From NCBI RefSeq assembly GCF_001429765.1, contig NZ_LMJB01000005.1, positions 188,549 through 252,548 on the forward strand: DNA of 64,000 bases. The letters are read 5' to 3'. Shown piece by piece: positions 52,679 through 61,538 of this stretch (the first letter of the stretch is position 1; each line of letters begins with the position of its first letter). A model generated the notes under the pieces. The model made no database searches and had not been told where the DNA came from. It worked only from the letters and a program-made list of their open reading frames with translations. Source of the stretch: Flavobacterium sp. Root901. GTDB lineage: Bacteria; Bacteroidota; Bacteroidia; Flavobacteriales; Flavobacteriaceae. The translations under genes and the position numbers were made by a program.

Positions 52679-54685
52679 TTATTTTATTTTAAACCGAAGT
52701 CCGGCGTAATACATTTGTCCAAAAATTGGTGCATAAGAAACAGAAGCATCAAAATTTGGTCCGAAAGGATCATTTGCGCCTAAAATTGCTTTTTGCTGTT
52801 TATAGTTTCCAATGTTTTCCCCGCCAATATAGACTTCAAAAACAGATGAAAAAACTCTTGTAACCTGAGCATTCATTACTGCATACGAAGGCGAGAAATC
52901 AGGAAACTGATCCTGGACAGGATTAGACGCTGTATACGGAAGCTGTTGTTTTCCAGACCAATTGAAAGTATAATCAAATTTCCACTGCTTGTCCTCTTTT
53001 AAATCGGTTTCATATTCTAAATTTCCAAGAAAACGATGTTTTGCCTGAAGCGGACGCTGAAATGTTCCTCTTAAATAATCTGTTTGAATGTCATAATATT
53101 TATAAGCTGTTCTTAAATTCAAATTGTGTACAAACTCATAATTAAATTCAACCTGAAGACTGTTTGCAAAAGAATTTCCTTTCAGGTTATAAAATAAAAC
53201 TTCCTGTGGACTCTGCATTAAATCGACAATGGCCTGATTTTGGAAATCGGTTCTGTAAATATCAAATCCTGCTTCGGCATTTTTATTGAAAATTTTAAAC
53301 TTTTGCGAAAAGCTGATTCCGTAATTCCATGCAATTTCAGGATTTAAACCATAAATTTTTCCATTATTATCCAAAATAGAAAATGCTCTCGAGCTTGCAA
53401 AAAGCTGTTGATTTTCTGCAAAAATATTAGCCGAACGTTTCCCTCTTCCGGCAGAAAAACGAATTACACCATTTTTCCACGGATTGTATCTCACATGAAG
53501 CCTTGGCGTTATAAAAAACCCCAACCGATTGTGATTATCAATTCGCCCGCCTAAAATTATGCTGAAATTATCTGTACTATCATAAGTATACTCAAAAAAA
53601 GCACCAATAGAATTGTCAATTCGACTGTAATCTGTAATATTTACAAACTCCTGATATTGATCGTATGCAAAGTTCAAACCTGTAGTAAATTTGTGCATCG
53701 TATTATTGATAATCGAATTGAAAATTAAATTCGAATAAAAGCTATTCTGATGAATATCATATTGATTTAAACCAAAATAGGAATCTTGTTTATGGCTGTT
53801 AAAAGCATTTTGAAAACCCATACTTTGATATGGCATGTCTTTAAAAACGTAACCAATTTTTGTTGAAACCTCAAAACGCTCTGTATTAATTTCAGATCCC
53901 CAATGGTTTTTTGTTCCGCGATCGCGTTCTTTATCAAAATCAACTTCTCCGGTTTGTTTTTTATCATTCATATATCTGAAATTGATAAAACTTACCAAAC
54001 CGCTTTCGGCATCATAATATTGATACCGGTTTAGAATATTGATTTGTTTTCCTAACGGATTATCTAAAAACCCATCATTATTCATATCATTTTTTGCGAC
54101 ACGGGCATTTCCGTGAACGAATAAACTGGAGGCCCACTTGTCTGATAATTTTTTATTGAAATGAGTATTCAATTCAAACCTTGAATCGGTAGAACCATAA
54201 GCATTTAAGAAAAACGGAATGTCATTTAACGGCTTTAAAAGTTCTGTATTTATTTGTCCCGAAATACTTTCGTAACCGTTAATTACACTTCCGGCGCCTT
54301 TTGTAATCTGGACGCTTTCGATCCAGGTTCCGGGCGTAAATGATAGACCATAAGCTTGTGAAGCGCCACGAACAGACGGAATGTTTTCTTCTGTAATCAT
54401 TAAATACGGACTTGTTAAGCCCAGCATTTTGATTTGTTTTGTTCCTGTTAAGGCGTCAGAAAAATTCACATCAATTGACGGGTTTGTCTCAAAACTTTCG
54501 GCAAGATTGCAGCATGCGGCTTTTAAAAGTTCTTTACTGGTAATAAGTGATGTATTTGCTGTAACTGTATAGGATTTTTTAATTCCTTTTTGCTTTTTTG
54601 TGATTTTGACTTCTTCCAGATTTTCTTGTGAAAATGCAGAAACGGAGATCAAAAACATCATAAAAAGCATGATATTTTTTGGCAT
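52679..54685 (-). CDS. TonB-dependent receptor, probable metal uptake
   Basis: 668 residues. Signal peptide (MPKNIMLFMMFLISVSAFS), a plug with ITSKELLKAACCNLAESFETNPSIDV (about 48-73) and a CC pair, VQITKGAGSVINGYESISGQIN, and a 22-strand-type barrel ending YYAGLRFKIK. Receptors with this plug sequence commonly sit next to HMA proteins in Bacteroidetes, suggesting copper-linked transport. Gene order here, minus strand: Cys-rich HYC_CC_PP protein, receptor, HMA protein. The ligand is not proved by sequence. Confidence 0.88.
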   Translation of the reverse strand: MPKNIMLFMMFLISVSAFSQENLEEVKITKKQKGIKKSYTVTANTSLITSKELLKAACCNLAESFETNPSIDVNFSDALTGTKQIKMLGLTSPYLMITEENIPSVRGASQAYGLSFTPGTWIESVQITKGAGSVINGYESISGQINTELLKPLNDIPFFLNAYGSTDSRFELNTHFNKKLSDKWASSLFVHGNARVAKNDMNNDGFLDNPLGKQINILNRYQYYDAESGLVSFINFRYMNDKKQTGEVDFDKERDRGTKNHWGSEINTERFEVSTKIGYVFKDMPYQSMGFQNAFNSHKQDSYFGLNQYDIHQNSFYSNLIFNSIINNTMHKFTTGLNFAYDQYQEFVNITDYSRIDNSIGAFFEYTYDSTDNFSIILGGRIDNHNRLGFFITPRLHVRYNPWKNGVIRFSAGRGKRSANIFAENQQLFASSRAFSILDNNGKIYGLNPEIAWNYGISFSQKFKIFNKNAEAGFDIYRTDFQNQAIVDLMQSPQEVLFYNLKGNSFANSLQVEFNYEFVHNLNLRTAYKYYDIQTDYLRGTFQRPLQAKHRFLGNLEYETDLKEDKQWKFDYTFNWSGKQQLPYTASNPVQDQFPDFSPSYAVMNAQVTRVFSSVFEVYIGGENIGNYKQQKAILGANDPFGPNFDASVSYAPIFGQMYYAGLRFKIK

Positions 54686-54793
54686 AAAAAAGATTTTAAT
54701 ATTATTAGAAATTCTGTTGTAAAACTTCTCAAAAAAGAATGTAAACAGTTTATTTCAAGCCATAAAAGAAAAGCTTGATTCTAAATATCAAAA

Positions 54794-55192
54794 TCAGGAA
54801 TAAAAAATGTATTGATTGTATAACTTGAATAAGGGCGGCGCATTGGCATCAGAATAATACGAAACGATCTGATTGTTTTTGAAATTTGGAACTGACAAAA
54901 AAGCAATCGGTTTGTATTCCTGAATTACTGACGGAAATGCTAGCTGGAAAAAGAAAACTTTAAAAGTTGCGTTGTCTGATTTTTTTTCAAACTTAATGAC
55001 TTTATCCTTGCAGCAAGATGATTTTTTTTCCTTTTCACCACAGCACTTTTTCTCTGGTGATGCAGATACGGAAGTATTTAAAGATACAGAAGCAATCTTT
55101 CCTCCACAATAATGCACATCAAAAGCAAAACCTATGTTGGACACCAACAACAGGAAAGCTAAAAATAATACTGTGCATTTCTTTAAATTCAT
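54794..55192 (-). CDS. HYC_CC_PP family small secreted Cys-rich protein
   Basis: 132 residues with a signal peptide-like start (MNLKKCTVLFLAFLLLVSNIGFA). The motif order gives the family its name: DVHYCGGKI (about 25-33), then KKCCGEKEKKSSCCKDK (about 48-64), then a C-terminal ANAPPLFK. Paired Cys and a His suggest metal binding, and the gene stands directly upstream of the metal-type TonB receptor and HMA protein. Its function is unknown; a periplasmic metal chaperone or sensor is an inference. Confidence 0.82.
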   Translation of the reverse strand: MNLKKCTVLFLAFLLLVSNIGFAFDVHYCGGKIASVSLNTSVSASPEKKCCGEKEKKSSCCKDKVIKFEKKSDNATFKVFFFQLAFPSVIQEYKPIAFLSVPNFKNNQIVSYYSDANAPPLFKLYNQYIFYS

Positions 55193-55238
55193 ACTGCAAA
55201 AATATCAAAAAAGACCTGGATAAAAATGTAATAAAATG

Positions 55239-55685
55239 TTATTTTTTTAAATTTTGAAGCTGATAATAAAATGCCGGAATAAATAAGAGCACAAAAATGG
55301 GCTGAATAATAAATCTTCGAACATAAAATAAGAGCCAGCTTTTTTCAGGAAAATATACGGCAATGACAAAAAACAAAACAAAAAGAAGGATTGAGAAAAA
55401 CAAATACAAGAATGAACTAAATATTAAAATTCCTTTATCCTTAAAAAGCGTATAAATTAAAATAAGAGACAGGGCTGTATTTAAAACAAAACGAAGTAAA
55501 AGATTCAAAAAAAGTTTTAACGCATCGAATTCCGGTAATTTCATTTTATTAAAATCTGCTTCAAAATAATTTAAAAAAGGATCATAAAATAAAGAATTTT
55601 CAAAAGCCCTGATGAGTCCAAAACAGGAAATAACAATTATTGAAATAAAGATTTTCCCTTTTTGTTCTTTTATTTTATTTAGCAT
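55239..55685 (-). CDS. exosortase F-associated membrane protein
   Basis: 148 residues with four hydrophobic helices (about 12-30, 59-80, 86-112 and 118-140). The early loop, RAFENSLFYDPFLNYFEADF, recurs in the small membrane protein always found next to XrtF in flavobacteria. It overlaps the xrtF gene by 11 bases, so translation is coupled. Function unknown, presumably an accessory to XrtF processing. Confidence 0.85.
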   Translation of the reverse strand: MLNKIKEQKGKIFISIIVISCFGLIRAFENSLFYDPFLNYFEADFNKMKLPEFDALKLFLNLLLRFVLNTALSLILIYTLFKDKGILIFSSFLYLFFSILLFVLFFVIAVYFPEKSWLLFYVRRFIIQPIFVLLFIPAFYYQLQNLKK

Positions 55686-56211
55686 ATTTCGAAAATTTAT
55701 TAACCCAGATAATCCATAAAATAAAAACAGTTCCGTAGATAATCAAAGGAAAAAGAACGCCGTGCAAAAGGTGATTTTTTTCTGGAAAGTGAAATAAAAG
55801 AATCGTTAATAAAGCAATTCTGATTATGTTTAGGAGGTAAATAAAAATAATTCCAGACAAAATATAAAGCAGGGTAACTTTCAATTTACCAGAAAATGCA
55901 AGCACAAAAGAAATAAACAAAATAATAACACTTACAGCGTTGCAGCCTTCAATAATCCGCACAATGTACTGTTTATTAAACAATACATCCAGCCATGAAT
56001 TTGATCCGTTTTTCTGAATGCTGACATTATAGTTAAAAACCTGCAGTAACTGCTCCACATTTTGACCAACAAAATTTGTAATTCCGTCAACCTCATCAGC
56101 TTTGAAACTATTCAAATAAAATTTATAAACTACCGTTAATATAATATAAGCTGTAAAAAAAGTGCCCATAAAAATTAAAAACGGCCTGAATTGGATTAAA
56201 TATTTTTTCAA
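55675..56211 (-). CDS. xrtF: exosortase family protein XrtF
   Basis: 178-residue integral membrane cysteine transpeptidase-like protein. The catalytic set fits the exosortase/archaeosortase pattern: Cys90 in RIIEGCNAVSVI, Arg131 in LLNIIRIALL, and His150 in FPEKNHLLHGVLFP. Unlike long exosortases it holds only the core, as is usual for the flavobacterial type, whose model was named after Fjoh_1448 (recollection). No substrate protein with a clear C-terminal sorting signal was found among the neighbours. Confidence 0.9.
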   Translation of the reverse strand: MKKYLIQFRPFLIFMGTFFTAYIILTVVYKFYLNSFKADEVDGITNFVGQNVEQLLQVFNYNVSIQKNGSNSWLDVLFNKQYIVRIIEGCNAVSVIILFISFVLAFSGKLKVTLLYILSGIIFIYLLNIIRIALLTILLFHFPEKNHLLHGVLFPLIIYGTVFILWIIWVNKFSKYAK

Positions 56212-56282
56212 CAGATTTTTTTTTCAAATTTATGTATTTTTTGAGTTCAGCTTTAAATACTTTTGTATAAAATTTTTAAATC

Positions 56283-56738
56283 ATGACATTTCAGGAATTA
56301 CAACCAAAAATAAGTGCTATAGTAGCTGACAGCAATAAAGTTAGAGACGAAAAACTATTGGCTGTCTGCCAATTATTAAACGAGAATGTAGAATATTATA
56401 ACTGGGTAGGTTTTTATTTTGCAAATCATGAAAACAAAACACTTCATTTAGGCCCTTATGTAGGTGCCGAAACAGATCATACTGTAATTCCTTTCGGAAA
56501 AGGAATCTGCGGACAAGTGGCCGAAAGCAATGCTAATTTTGTGGTTCCGGATGTAAAAGCTCAGGACAATTATATTGCGTGCAGTTTAACTGTTAAATCA
56601 GAGATTGTGATTCCGTTATTTGTAAACGGAATAAATATTGGCCAGATTGATATCGACAGCCATGTAATAGATCCTTTTACAGAAGCTGACGAAAGATTTT
56701 TGGAGTTTGTTAATCAAGAAGTTGCGAAGTTATTCTAG
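56283..56738 (+). CDS. GAF domain protein, free-methionine-(R)-sulfoxide reductase-like
   Basis: 151 residues, a single GAF domain. It aligns with fRMsr enzymes over NWVGFYFANHENKTLHLGPYVG, IPFGKGICGQVAE, NYIACSLTVKSEIVIPLF and IGQIDIDSHVIDPFTEADERFLE. Of the three active Cys of those enzymes, two are present (C76 in GKGICG and C100 in YIAC). The first, normally in a GKIAC segment, is replaced by His/Thr (about 66-67). It may reduce free methionine sulfoxide by another resolving Cys or have lost the activity. The promoter element TACTTTTG is at 56258-56265. Confidence 0.88.
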   Translation: MTFQELQPKISAIVADSNKVRDEKLLAVCQLLNENVEYYNWVGFYFANHENKTLHLGPYVGAETDHTVIPFGKGICGQVAESNANFVVPDVKAQDNYIACSLTVKSEIVIPLFVNGINIGQIDIDSHVIDPFTEADERFLEFVNQEVAKLF

Positions 56739-56773
56739 AAGACCTATTTTTAATGTATAAAAAATAGATCTGA

Positions 56774-57469
56774 ATGAAAATAAGCATCGTCATAATATTT
56801 CTGTTTCTAATTTCAGCCCATCTATCTGCACAAATTAATATGGTCTCGAAAAAGATTTTTCTTGACTCATTAAACCGTGAAACCACACCGGACAACTATA
56901 CTTATACGAGAGTAATTACTAATTATTCTCAAAAGAGTATCAGATATGTTGTTACTGATTTTTATAAAAACGGAAGAAAGAAAATGACTGGCGCAACTTT
57001 GGACAGAGATAATCTGAAAAAAGACGGAGAATTTATTTATTACTACAAAAACGGAGCAAAAGAAGCTGTTGTAAATTATTCTGACGATCACAAATCAGGT
57101 AAAGAAATTAATTGGTACGAGAACCAAAGCAAGAAATCTGAAAAACAGAATGCCTGGGATTCTAAAACGAAAAAATCTCAAACCTTAGTCCTTAATTTCT
57201 GGACAGAAGATAAAACGCAAACCGTAACCGACGGCAATGGAGAATATGAAGAAAGGGATGGTTTTATAACTCAAAAAGGAATTATTAAAGACGGACTTAA
57301 ACAAGGTGTATGGACGGGAAATGATCTTTTACGTAAAATTTCATTTGTAGACAATTATGATCATGGCATTTTAATTTCGGGGATGAGTATTGATGAAAAC
57401 AATGTGAAATTTGCTTATTCTTCTTTAGCAGAAAAACAAACTGGTAGAAAGAGTCAGAAATTAAAATAA
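56774..57469 (+). CDS. secreted MORN-like repeat protein of unknown function
   Basis: 231 residues with a signal peptide (MKISIVIIFLFLISAHLSA). Repeats of the type FYKNGRKKMTGAT, YYYKNGAKEAVVNYSD and NWYENQSKKSEKQNA resemble the MORN/YwqK-type beta-hairpin repeats, with GVWTGNDLLRKISF further on. It lies 35 bases after the GAF gene, across a small inverted repeat. No function can be assigned; the repeats are common in surface or antitoxin-like Bacteroidetes proteins. Confidence 0.7.
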   Translation: MKISIVIIFLFLISAHLSAQINMVSKKIFLDSLNRETTPDNYTYTRVITNYSQKSIRYVVTDFYKNGRKKMTGATLDRDNLKKDGEFIYYYKNGAKEAVVNYSDDHKSGKEINWYENQSKKSEKQNAWDSKTKKSQTLVLNFWTEDKTQTVTDGNGEYEERDGFITQKGIIKDGLKQGVWTGNDLLRKISFVDNYDHGILISGMSIDENNVKFAYSSLAEKQTGRKSQKLK

Positions 57470-57608
57470 ATACAGCTCATTCAACTCTGGCTGATTCTTT
57501 CTGAATTAGCTTAATGATCTAACAGAGATAGTTTTAAGAAAAAAACACCTTATATAAATCATTAAAAAAGAATTTATTACGCCTTATTTTAAGATTCTTT
57601 TATTTTTG

Positions 57609-57640
57609 TTTGATTCTTTTGTTTTTTTAATCTAATTTTG
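57609..57640 (+). promoter_or_regulatory. predicted rpsO promoter
   Basis: TTTG (57609-57612), 20 bases, TAATTTTG (57633-57640). This is a full match to the Bacteroidetes consensus, about 56 bases before the rpsO start. Confidence 0.65.
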
Positions 57641-57695
57641 CACCCGTCTTACAAAAGCTGTATGACATACATAAAAATCATTAAATAATATTGGA

Positions 57696-57962
57696 ATGTA
57701 TTTAACTAAAGAAAAGAAAGAAGAAATTTTTGCACAACACGGTGGTGCTACAAACACTGGAAGCGCAGAAGGTCAAATCGCATTGTTCACTTACAGAATT
57801 GGTCACTTAACTGAACACTTGAAAAAAAATCGTCACGATTACAACACTGAGCGTTCTCTTGTACTATTAGTAGGTAAAAGAAGAGCTTTGTTGGATTACT
57901 TGAAAAAGAAAGATATCAACAGATATCGTGAGATTATCAAAGTATTGAATATCAGAAAATAA
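57696..57962 (+). CDS. rpsO: 30S ribosomal protein S15
   Basis: 88 residues binding 16S rRNA early in small-subunit assembly. The signature segment from about residue 39 reads LKKNRHDYNTERSLVLLVGKRR and continues ALLDYLKKKDINRYREII. Its place directly before pnp is the widely conserved rpsO-pnp pair. Confidence 0.98.
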   Translation: MYLTKEKKEEIFAQHGGATNTGSAEGQIALFTYRIGHLTEHLKKNRHDYNTERSLVLLVGKRRALLDYLKKKDINRYREIIKVLNIRK

Positions 57963-57970
57963 TCAATATA

Positions 57971-58000
57971 GAAAAGAGGTGCGAGAGTGCCTCTTTTTGT
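57971..58000 (+). terminator. hairpin between rpsO and pnp
   Basis: AAAGAGG (57973-57979) pairs with CCTCTTT (57990-57996), followed by T-rich sequence. In E. coli this gap holds a terminator/processing site; the same role is likely here. Confidence 0.65.
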
Positions 58001-58125
58001 TTTTACATTACAGGCATTTACAAGAAAAAAAGTTTGGTTTTTCATTGGGTTTTAGATAACAACAACTACACACACAACAACTACAACACAACTAAAACCC
58101 ATTGTATAATCAAAAAGGAAAATTT

Positions 58126-60270
58126 ATGATTCCACAAGTTTCACAAGAAATTATCGATTTAGGAGATGGAAGAAGCATCTCAATCGAAACAGGTAAATTA
58201 GCAAAACAAGCCGATGGTTCAGTTGTTGTGCGTTTAGGAAACTGTATGCTTTTAGCAACAGCAGTATCTGCAAGAACATCAAACCCGGGCGTTGATTTTT
58301 TACCATTAACGGTAGATTACCGTGAAAAATTCGCTGCTGCGGGACGTTTCCCGGGAGGATTTTTCAAAAGAGAAGCAAGACCTAGCGACAGCGAAGTATT
58401 AACAATGAGATTAGTTGACCGTGTATTACGTCCGCTTTTCCCAGATGATTACCATGCTGAAACTCAGGTTATGATTCAATTAATGTCTCATGACGACAAT
58501 GTTATGCCAGACGCTTTAGCTGGTTTAGCAGCATCTGCAGCATTAGCAGTTTCAGATATTCCATTTTATAACTTAATTTCAGAAGTACGTGTTGCACGTA
58601 TCGACGGAAAATTAGTAATCAACCCAAGCAGAACTGAACTGGAAAAATCTGATATCGATATGATGATTGGAGCTTCTTTAGACTCTGTTGCCATGGTTGA
58701 AGGTGAGATGAAAGAAATTTCAGAAGCTGAAATGATCGAAGCAATTAAATTTGCACACGAAGCAATTAAAGTTCAGATTCAGGCGCAGCAGCGTTTAAGA
58801 GCAAAAATTAATTCTCCGGAATACAGAACTTACGAAGGCGAAGTTGAAGATGAAGCTGTTTATGCAAAAGTAAAAGCAGCGGCTTACGATAAATGTTATG
58901 CAATTGCACAAGAAGCTTCTGGAAAAAGTGAAAGAGGTGAAAAATTTGCAGCTGTAAAAGAAGAAGCAAAAGCTTTATTTACTGAGGAAGAATATGCTGA
59001 AAATGCAGACCTTGCAGGTTTAGTTGGAAAATATTTCTACAAAACCAACAAAGAAGCTGTACGTAACGTAATTCTTGAAAAAGGAATTCGTCTTGATGGA
59101 AGAAAAACTACAGAAATCAGACCAATCTGGTGTGAAACTGATTATTTACCATCTGTACACGGTTCTTCTTTATTTACACGTGGAGAAACTCAGGCTTTGG
59201 CAACTGTAACTCTTGGAACTTCAAGAGAAGCAAACCAAATCGACTCTCCATCTGAACAAGGTGAAGAAAAATTCTACTTACACTATAACTTTCCTCCTTT
59301 CTCTACTGGTGAAGCAAAACCATTAAGAGGAACTTCAAGAAGAGAAGTTGGTCACGGTAACCTGGCTCAAAGAGCTTTAAAAAATATGATTCCTGCAGAT
59401 TGTCCTTATACAATACGTATTGTCTCTGAGGTTTTAGAATCTAACGGTTCTTCTTCTATGGCAACAGTTTGTGCCGGAACAATCGCTCTTATGGATGCCG
59501 GAGTTCAAATGACAAAACCAGTTTCTGGTATTGCTATGGGATTAATTACCGATGGAGAGAAATTTGCTGTATTGTCTGATATTTTAGGTGATGAAGATCA
59601 CTTAGGAGATATGGACTTTAAAGTAACGGGAACTGCTGATGGTATTACTGCCTGCCAAATGGACATCAAAATCGAAGGATTACGTTATGACATTATGGAA
59701 CAAGCTTTAGCACAAGCTCGTGACGGACGTCTGCACATTTTAGGAAAATTAACTGAAACTATTGCAGCTCCAAGATCTGACGTTAAAGCTCATGCACCAA
59801 AAATCATTACCAGAACTATCCCTGGAAACTTTATTGGAGCATTGATTGGTCCTGGTGGAAAAGTAATTCAGGAATTACAAAAAGCTACCGGAACAACTAT
59901 CGTTATCAATGAAGTTGACGAGCAAGGTGTTATCGAAATTTTAGGTACAGATCCTGCTGGAATTGAAGCGGTATTAGCAAAAATTGCTTCTATTACTTTC
60001 AAACCACAAATGGGAGAAGCTTATGAAGTAAAAGTGATTAAAATGCTTGATTTTGGAGCTGTTGTAGAATATACTGCTGCACCTGGAAACGAAGTATTAC
60101 TTCACGTATCTGAATTGGCTTGGGAACGTACTGAAAACGTTGCTGATGTAGTTAAAATGGGAGATGTATTCCAAGTGAAATACTTAGGAGTTGACCCTAA
60201 AACTAAAAAAGAAAAAGTGTCTAAAAAGGCACTTGTTCCAAGACCTCCACGCGAGGACAAAAAAGAGTAA
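58126..60270 (+). CDS. pnp: polynucleotide phosphorylase
   Basis: 3'-5' phosphorolytic exoribonuclease of RNA decay. 714 residues from ATG 58126; an in-frame TTG at 58102 would add eight non-conserved residues. It has two RNase PH domains ([55 protein letters not shown] with the phosphate-binding Ser/Arg), a helical domain between, a KH domain with [20 protein letters not shown], and an S1 domain ([17 protein letters not shown]). The complete family architecture is present. Confidence 0.97.
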   Translation: MIPQVSQEIIDLGDGRSISIETGKLAKQADGSVVVRLGNCMLLATAVSARTSNPGVDFLPLTVDYREKFAAAGRFPGGFFKREARPSDSEVLTMRLVDRVLRPLFPDDYHAETQVMIQLMSHDDNVMPDALAGLAASAALAVSDIPFYNLISEVRVARIDGKLVINPSRTELEKSDIDMMIGASLDSVAMVEGEMKEISEAEMIEAIKFAHEAIKVQIQAQQRLRAKINSPEYRTYEGEVEDEAVYAKVKAAAYDKCYAIAQEASGKSERGEKFAAVKEEAKALFTEEEYAENADLAGLVGKYFYKTNKEAVRNVILEKGIRLDGRKTTEIRPIWCETDYLPSVHGSSLFTRGETQALATVTLGTSREANQIDSPSEQGEEKFYLHYNFPPFSTGEAKPLRGTSRREVGHGNLAQRALKNMIPADCPYTIRIVSEVLESNGSSSMATVCAGTIALMDAGVQMTKPVSGIAMGLITDGEKFAVLSDILGDEDHLGDMDFKVTGTADGITACQMDIKIEGLRYDIMEQALAQARDGRLHILGKLTETIAAPRSDVKAHAPKIITRTIPGNFIGALIGPGGKVIQELQKATGTTIVINEVDEQGVIEILGTDPAGIEAVLAKIASITFKPQMGEAYEVKVIKMLDFGAVVEYTAAPGNEVLLHVSELAWERTENVADVVKMGDVFQVKYLGVDPKTKKEKVSKKALVPRPPREDKKE

Positions 60271-60303
60271 TCAGATCTTAGTTTACTAAAGGTTTATTCA
60301 TAG

Positions 60304-60340
60304 AAAACCCCAATTCATTTAGTTGAATTGGGGTTTTTAA
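60304..60340. terminator. terminator between pnp and the convergent desaturase gene
   Basis: AACCCCAATTC (60306-60316) pairs perfectly with GAATTGGGGTT (60325-60335), then T run. Confidence 0.9.
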
Positions 60341-60355
60341 ATATACAATCAGCCA

Positions 60356-61435
60356 TTATTTTATTTCTGGTTTTCCCATTTTATGCAGATGTTTAAAATG
60401 AGAAAACATCATTTCAAATAAAGTCTTATGATGATAAGGCTGTTTATATTCTTTTGTGGTTTCTTTAATTATTGCATTTATCTCACTATAATGGGTATGG
60501 CAGATATTAGGAAAAAGATGGTGAGCCGCATGGCAGTTAGAACCTCCGCTTAAAAACCTTGCCCAACTTTTATCTGCATTCCAGTCGCAGCTGGTGTAAA
60601 GCTGATGAACAGCCCAGGTATGTTCAAGAAATTCACCTTCTGGCTGCGGATAATCTGCTCCGTCAAAAAAATGCGTTCCAACAAGCATTATAATAAATAC
60701 CATTGAAGTAAAAGCACTTCCGGTAAGATAAGTCAGAACAATAAAGGACCAGGAAAATTCAGAATACAGTATTGGAAAAACCAGCACCAAAGAAAAATAA
60801 AATATTTTGTAAAGCAGAAATCTAAAATACAATTGTACTTTAGGAACTCCCCTCTTCATCCAGTCGTATTCATTTGAAAATAAATACACCCAATCACTCA
60901 TAAAAACAGAATGCAGTAAAGTGAACATATAAACAAATGGCGCATAATGAGCCTGATATTTATGTTTAGGCTTCCACGGATGCGTTGGACTTAATCTTAA
61001 AAAAGGATTTTTATCGATGTCAATATCACTTCCTTCTACATTGGCATATAAATGATGCGATCTAATATGTCTTAATCCCCATAACAACGGATCAATTCCC
61101 ACAGTAAGAAAACTAAAAAAATGCAGTATTGAATTTGCTTTTTTATTTTTAAATGCTGTATTGTGAGAAGCATCATGTCCAAAACTAAATCCTATTAACA
61201 ATCCAGCCAATTGGAATATTACATATAATATCCAAAATTTTATTTTATTTATGGAATCCAAAAAAAGTAAGGAATAGGATAAATAACAAACTAATGTCCA
61301 AAATATCCCTTTAGACCAAAATCTGACATCGCCAAAAGCTATATTTTTATCTTTTAGTTTTTCATGCACTCTTTGTTTTAAAGTAAGATAGAATTGTTTT
61401 TCTGCTTCTGATTTATTGAAATATTTAGCTTTCAT
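60356..61435 (-). CDS. membrane fatty acid desaturase
   Basis: 359 residues of the acyl-lipid/acyl-CoA desaturase family. The three His boxes are HDASH (87-91), HIRSHH (123-128) and HAAHH (302-306, in NCHAAHHLFPN). The spacing and final box fit front-end-like and delta-type desaturases such as those in Bacteroidetes. Four to six membrane helices surround them. There is no cytochrome b5 domain, so ferredoxin or a separate b5 must supply electrons. It is divergent from an HTH regulator with repeated operator-like sites between, suggesting membrane-lipid control by that regulator. Confidence 0.9.
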   Translation of the reverse strand: MKAKYFNKSEAEKQFYLTLKQRVHEKLKDKNIAFGDVRFWSKGIFWTLVCYLSYSLLFLDSINKIKFWILYVIFQLAGLLIGFSFGHDASHNTAFKNKKANSILHFFSFLTVGIDPLLWGLRHIRSHHLYANVEGSDIDIDKNPFLRLSPTHPWKPKHKYQAHYAPFVYMFTLLHSVFMSDWVYLFSNEYDWMKRGVPKVQLYFRFLLYKIFYFSLVLVFPILYSEFSWSFIVLTYLTGSAFTSMVFIIMLVGTHFFDGADYPQPEGEFLEHTWAVHQLYTSCDWNADKSWARFLSGGSNCHAAHHLFPNICHTHYSEINAIIKETTKEYKQPYHHKTLFEMMFSHFKHLHKMGKPEIK

Positions 61436-61473
61436 CTATTTCTTTTTTAAAATTACAGCACAAACCTATTGTA

Positions 61474-61534
61474 ATTATCGCATATGGATTTGCGTAAACC
61501 AATAAAAAAAAACTTTACATTTGTGATTATCGCA
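61474..61534. promoter_or_regulatory. operator-like direct repeats ATTATCGCA in the desaturase/HTH divergent region
   Basis: ATTATCGCA occurs at 61474-61482 and 61526-61534, each followed by an opposite half (TTTGCGTAA at 61489-61497 after the first; AAATCAT after the second). The second copy directly follows the promoter element TACATTTG (61516-61523) of the HTH gene and ends just before its ATG (61539), as an autorepressor site would. Confidence 0.55.
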
Positions 61535-61538
61535 AATC

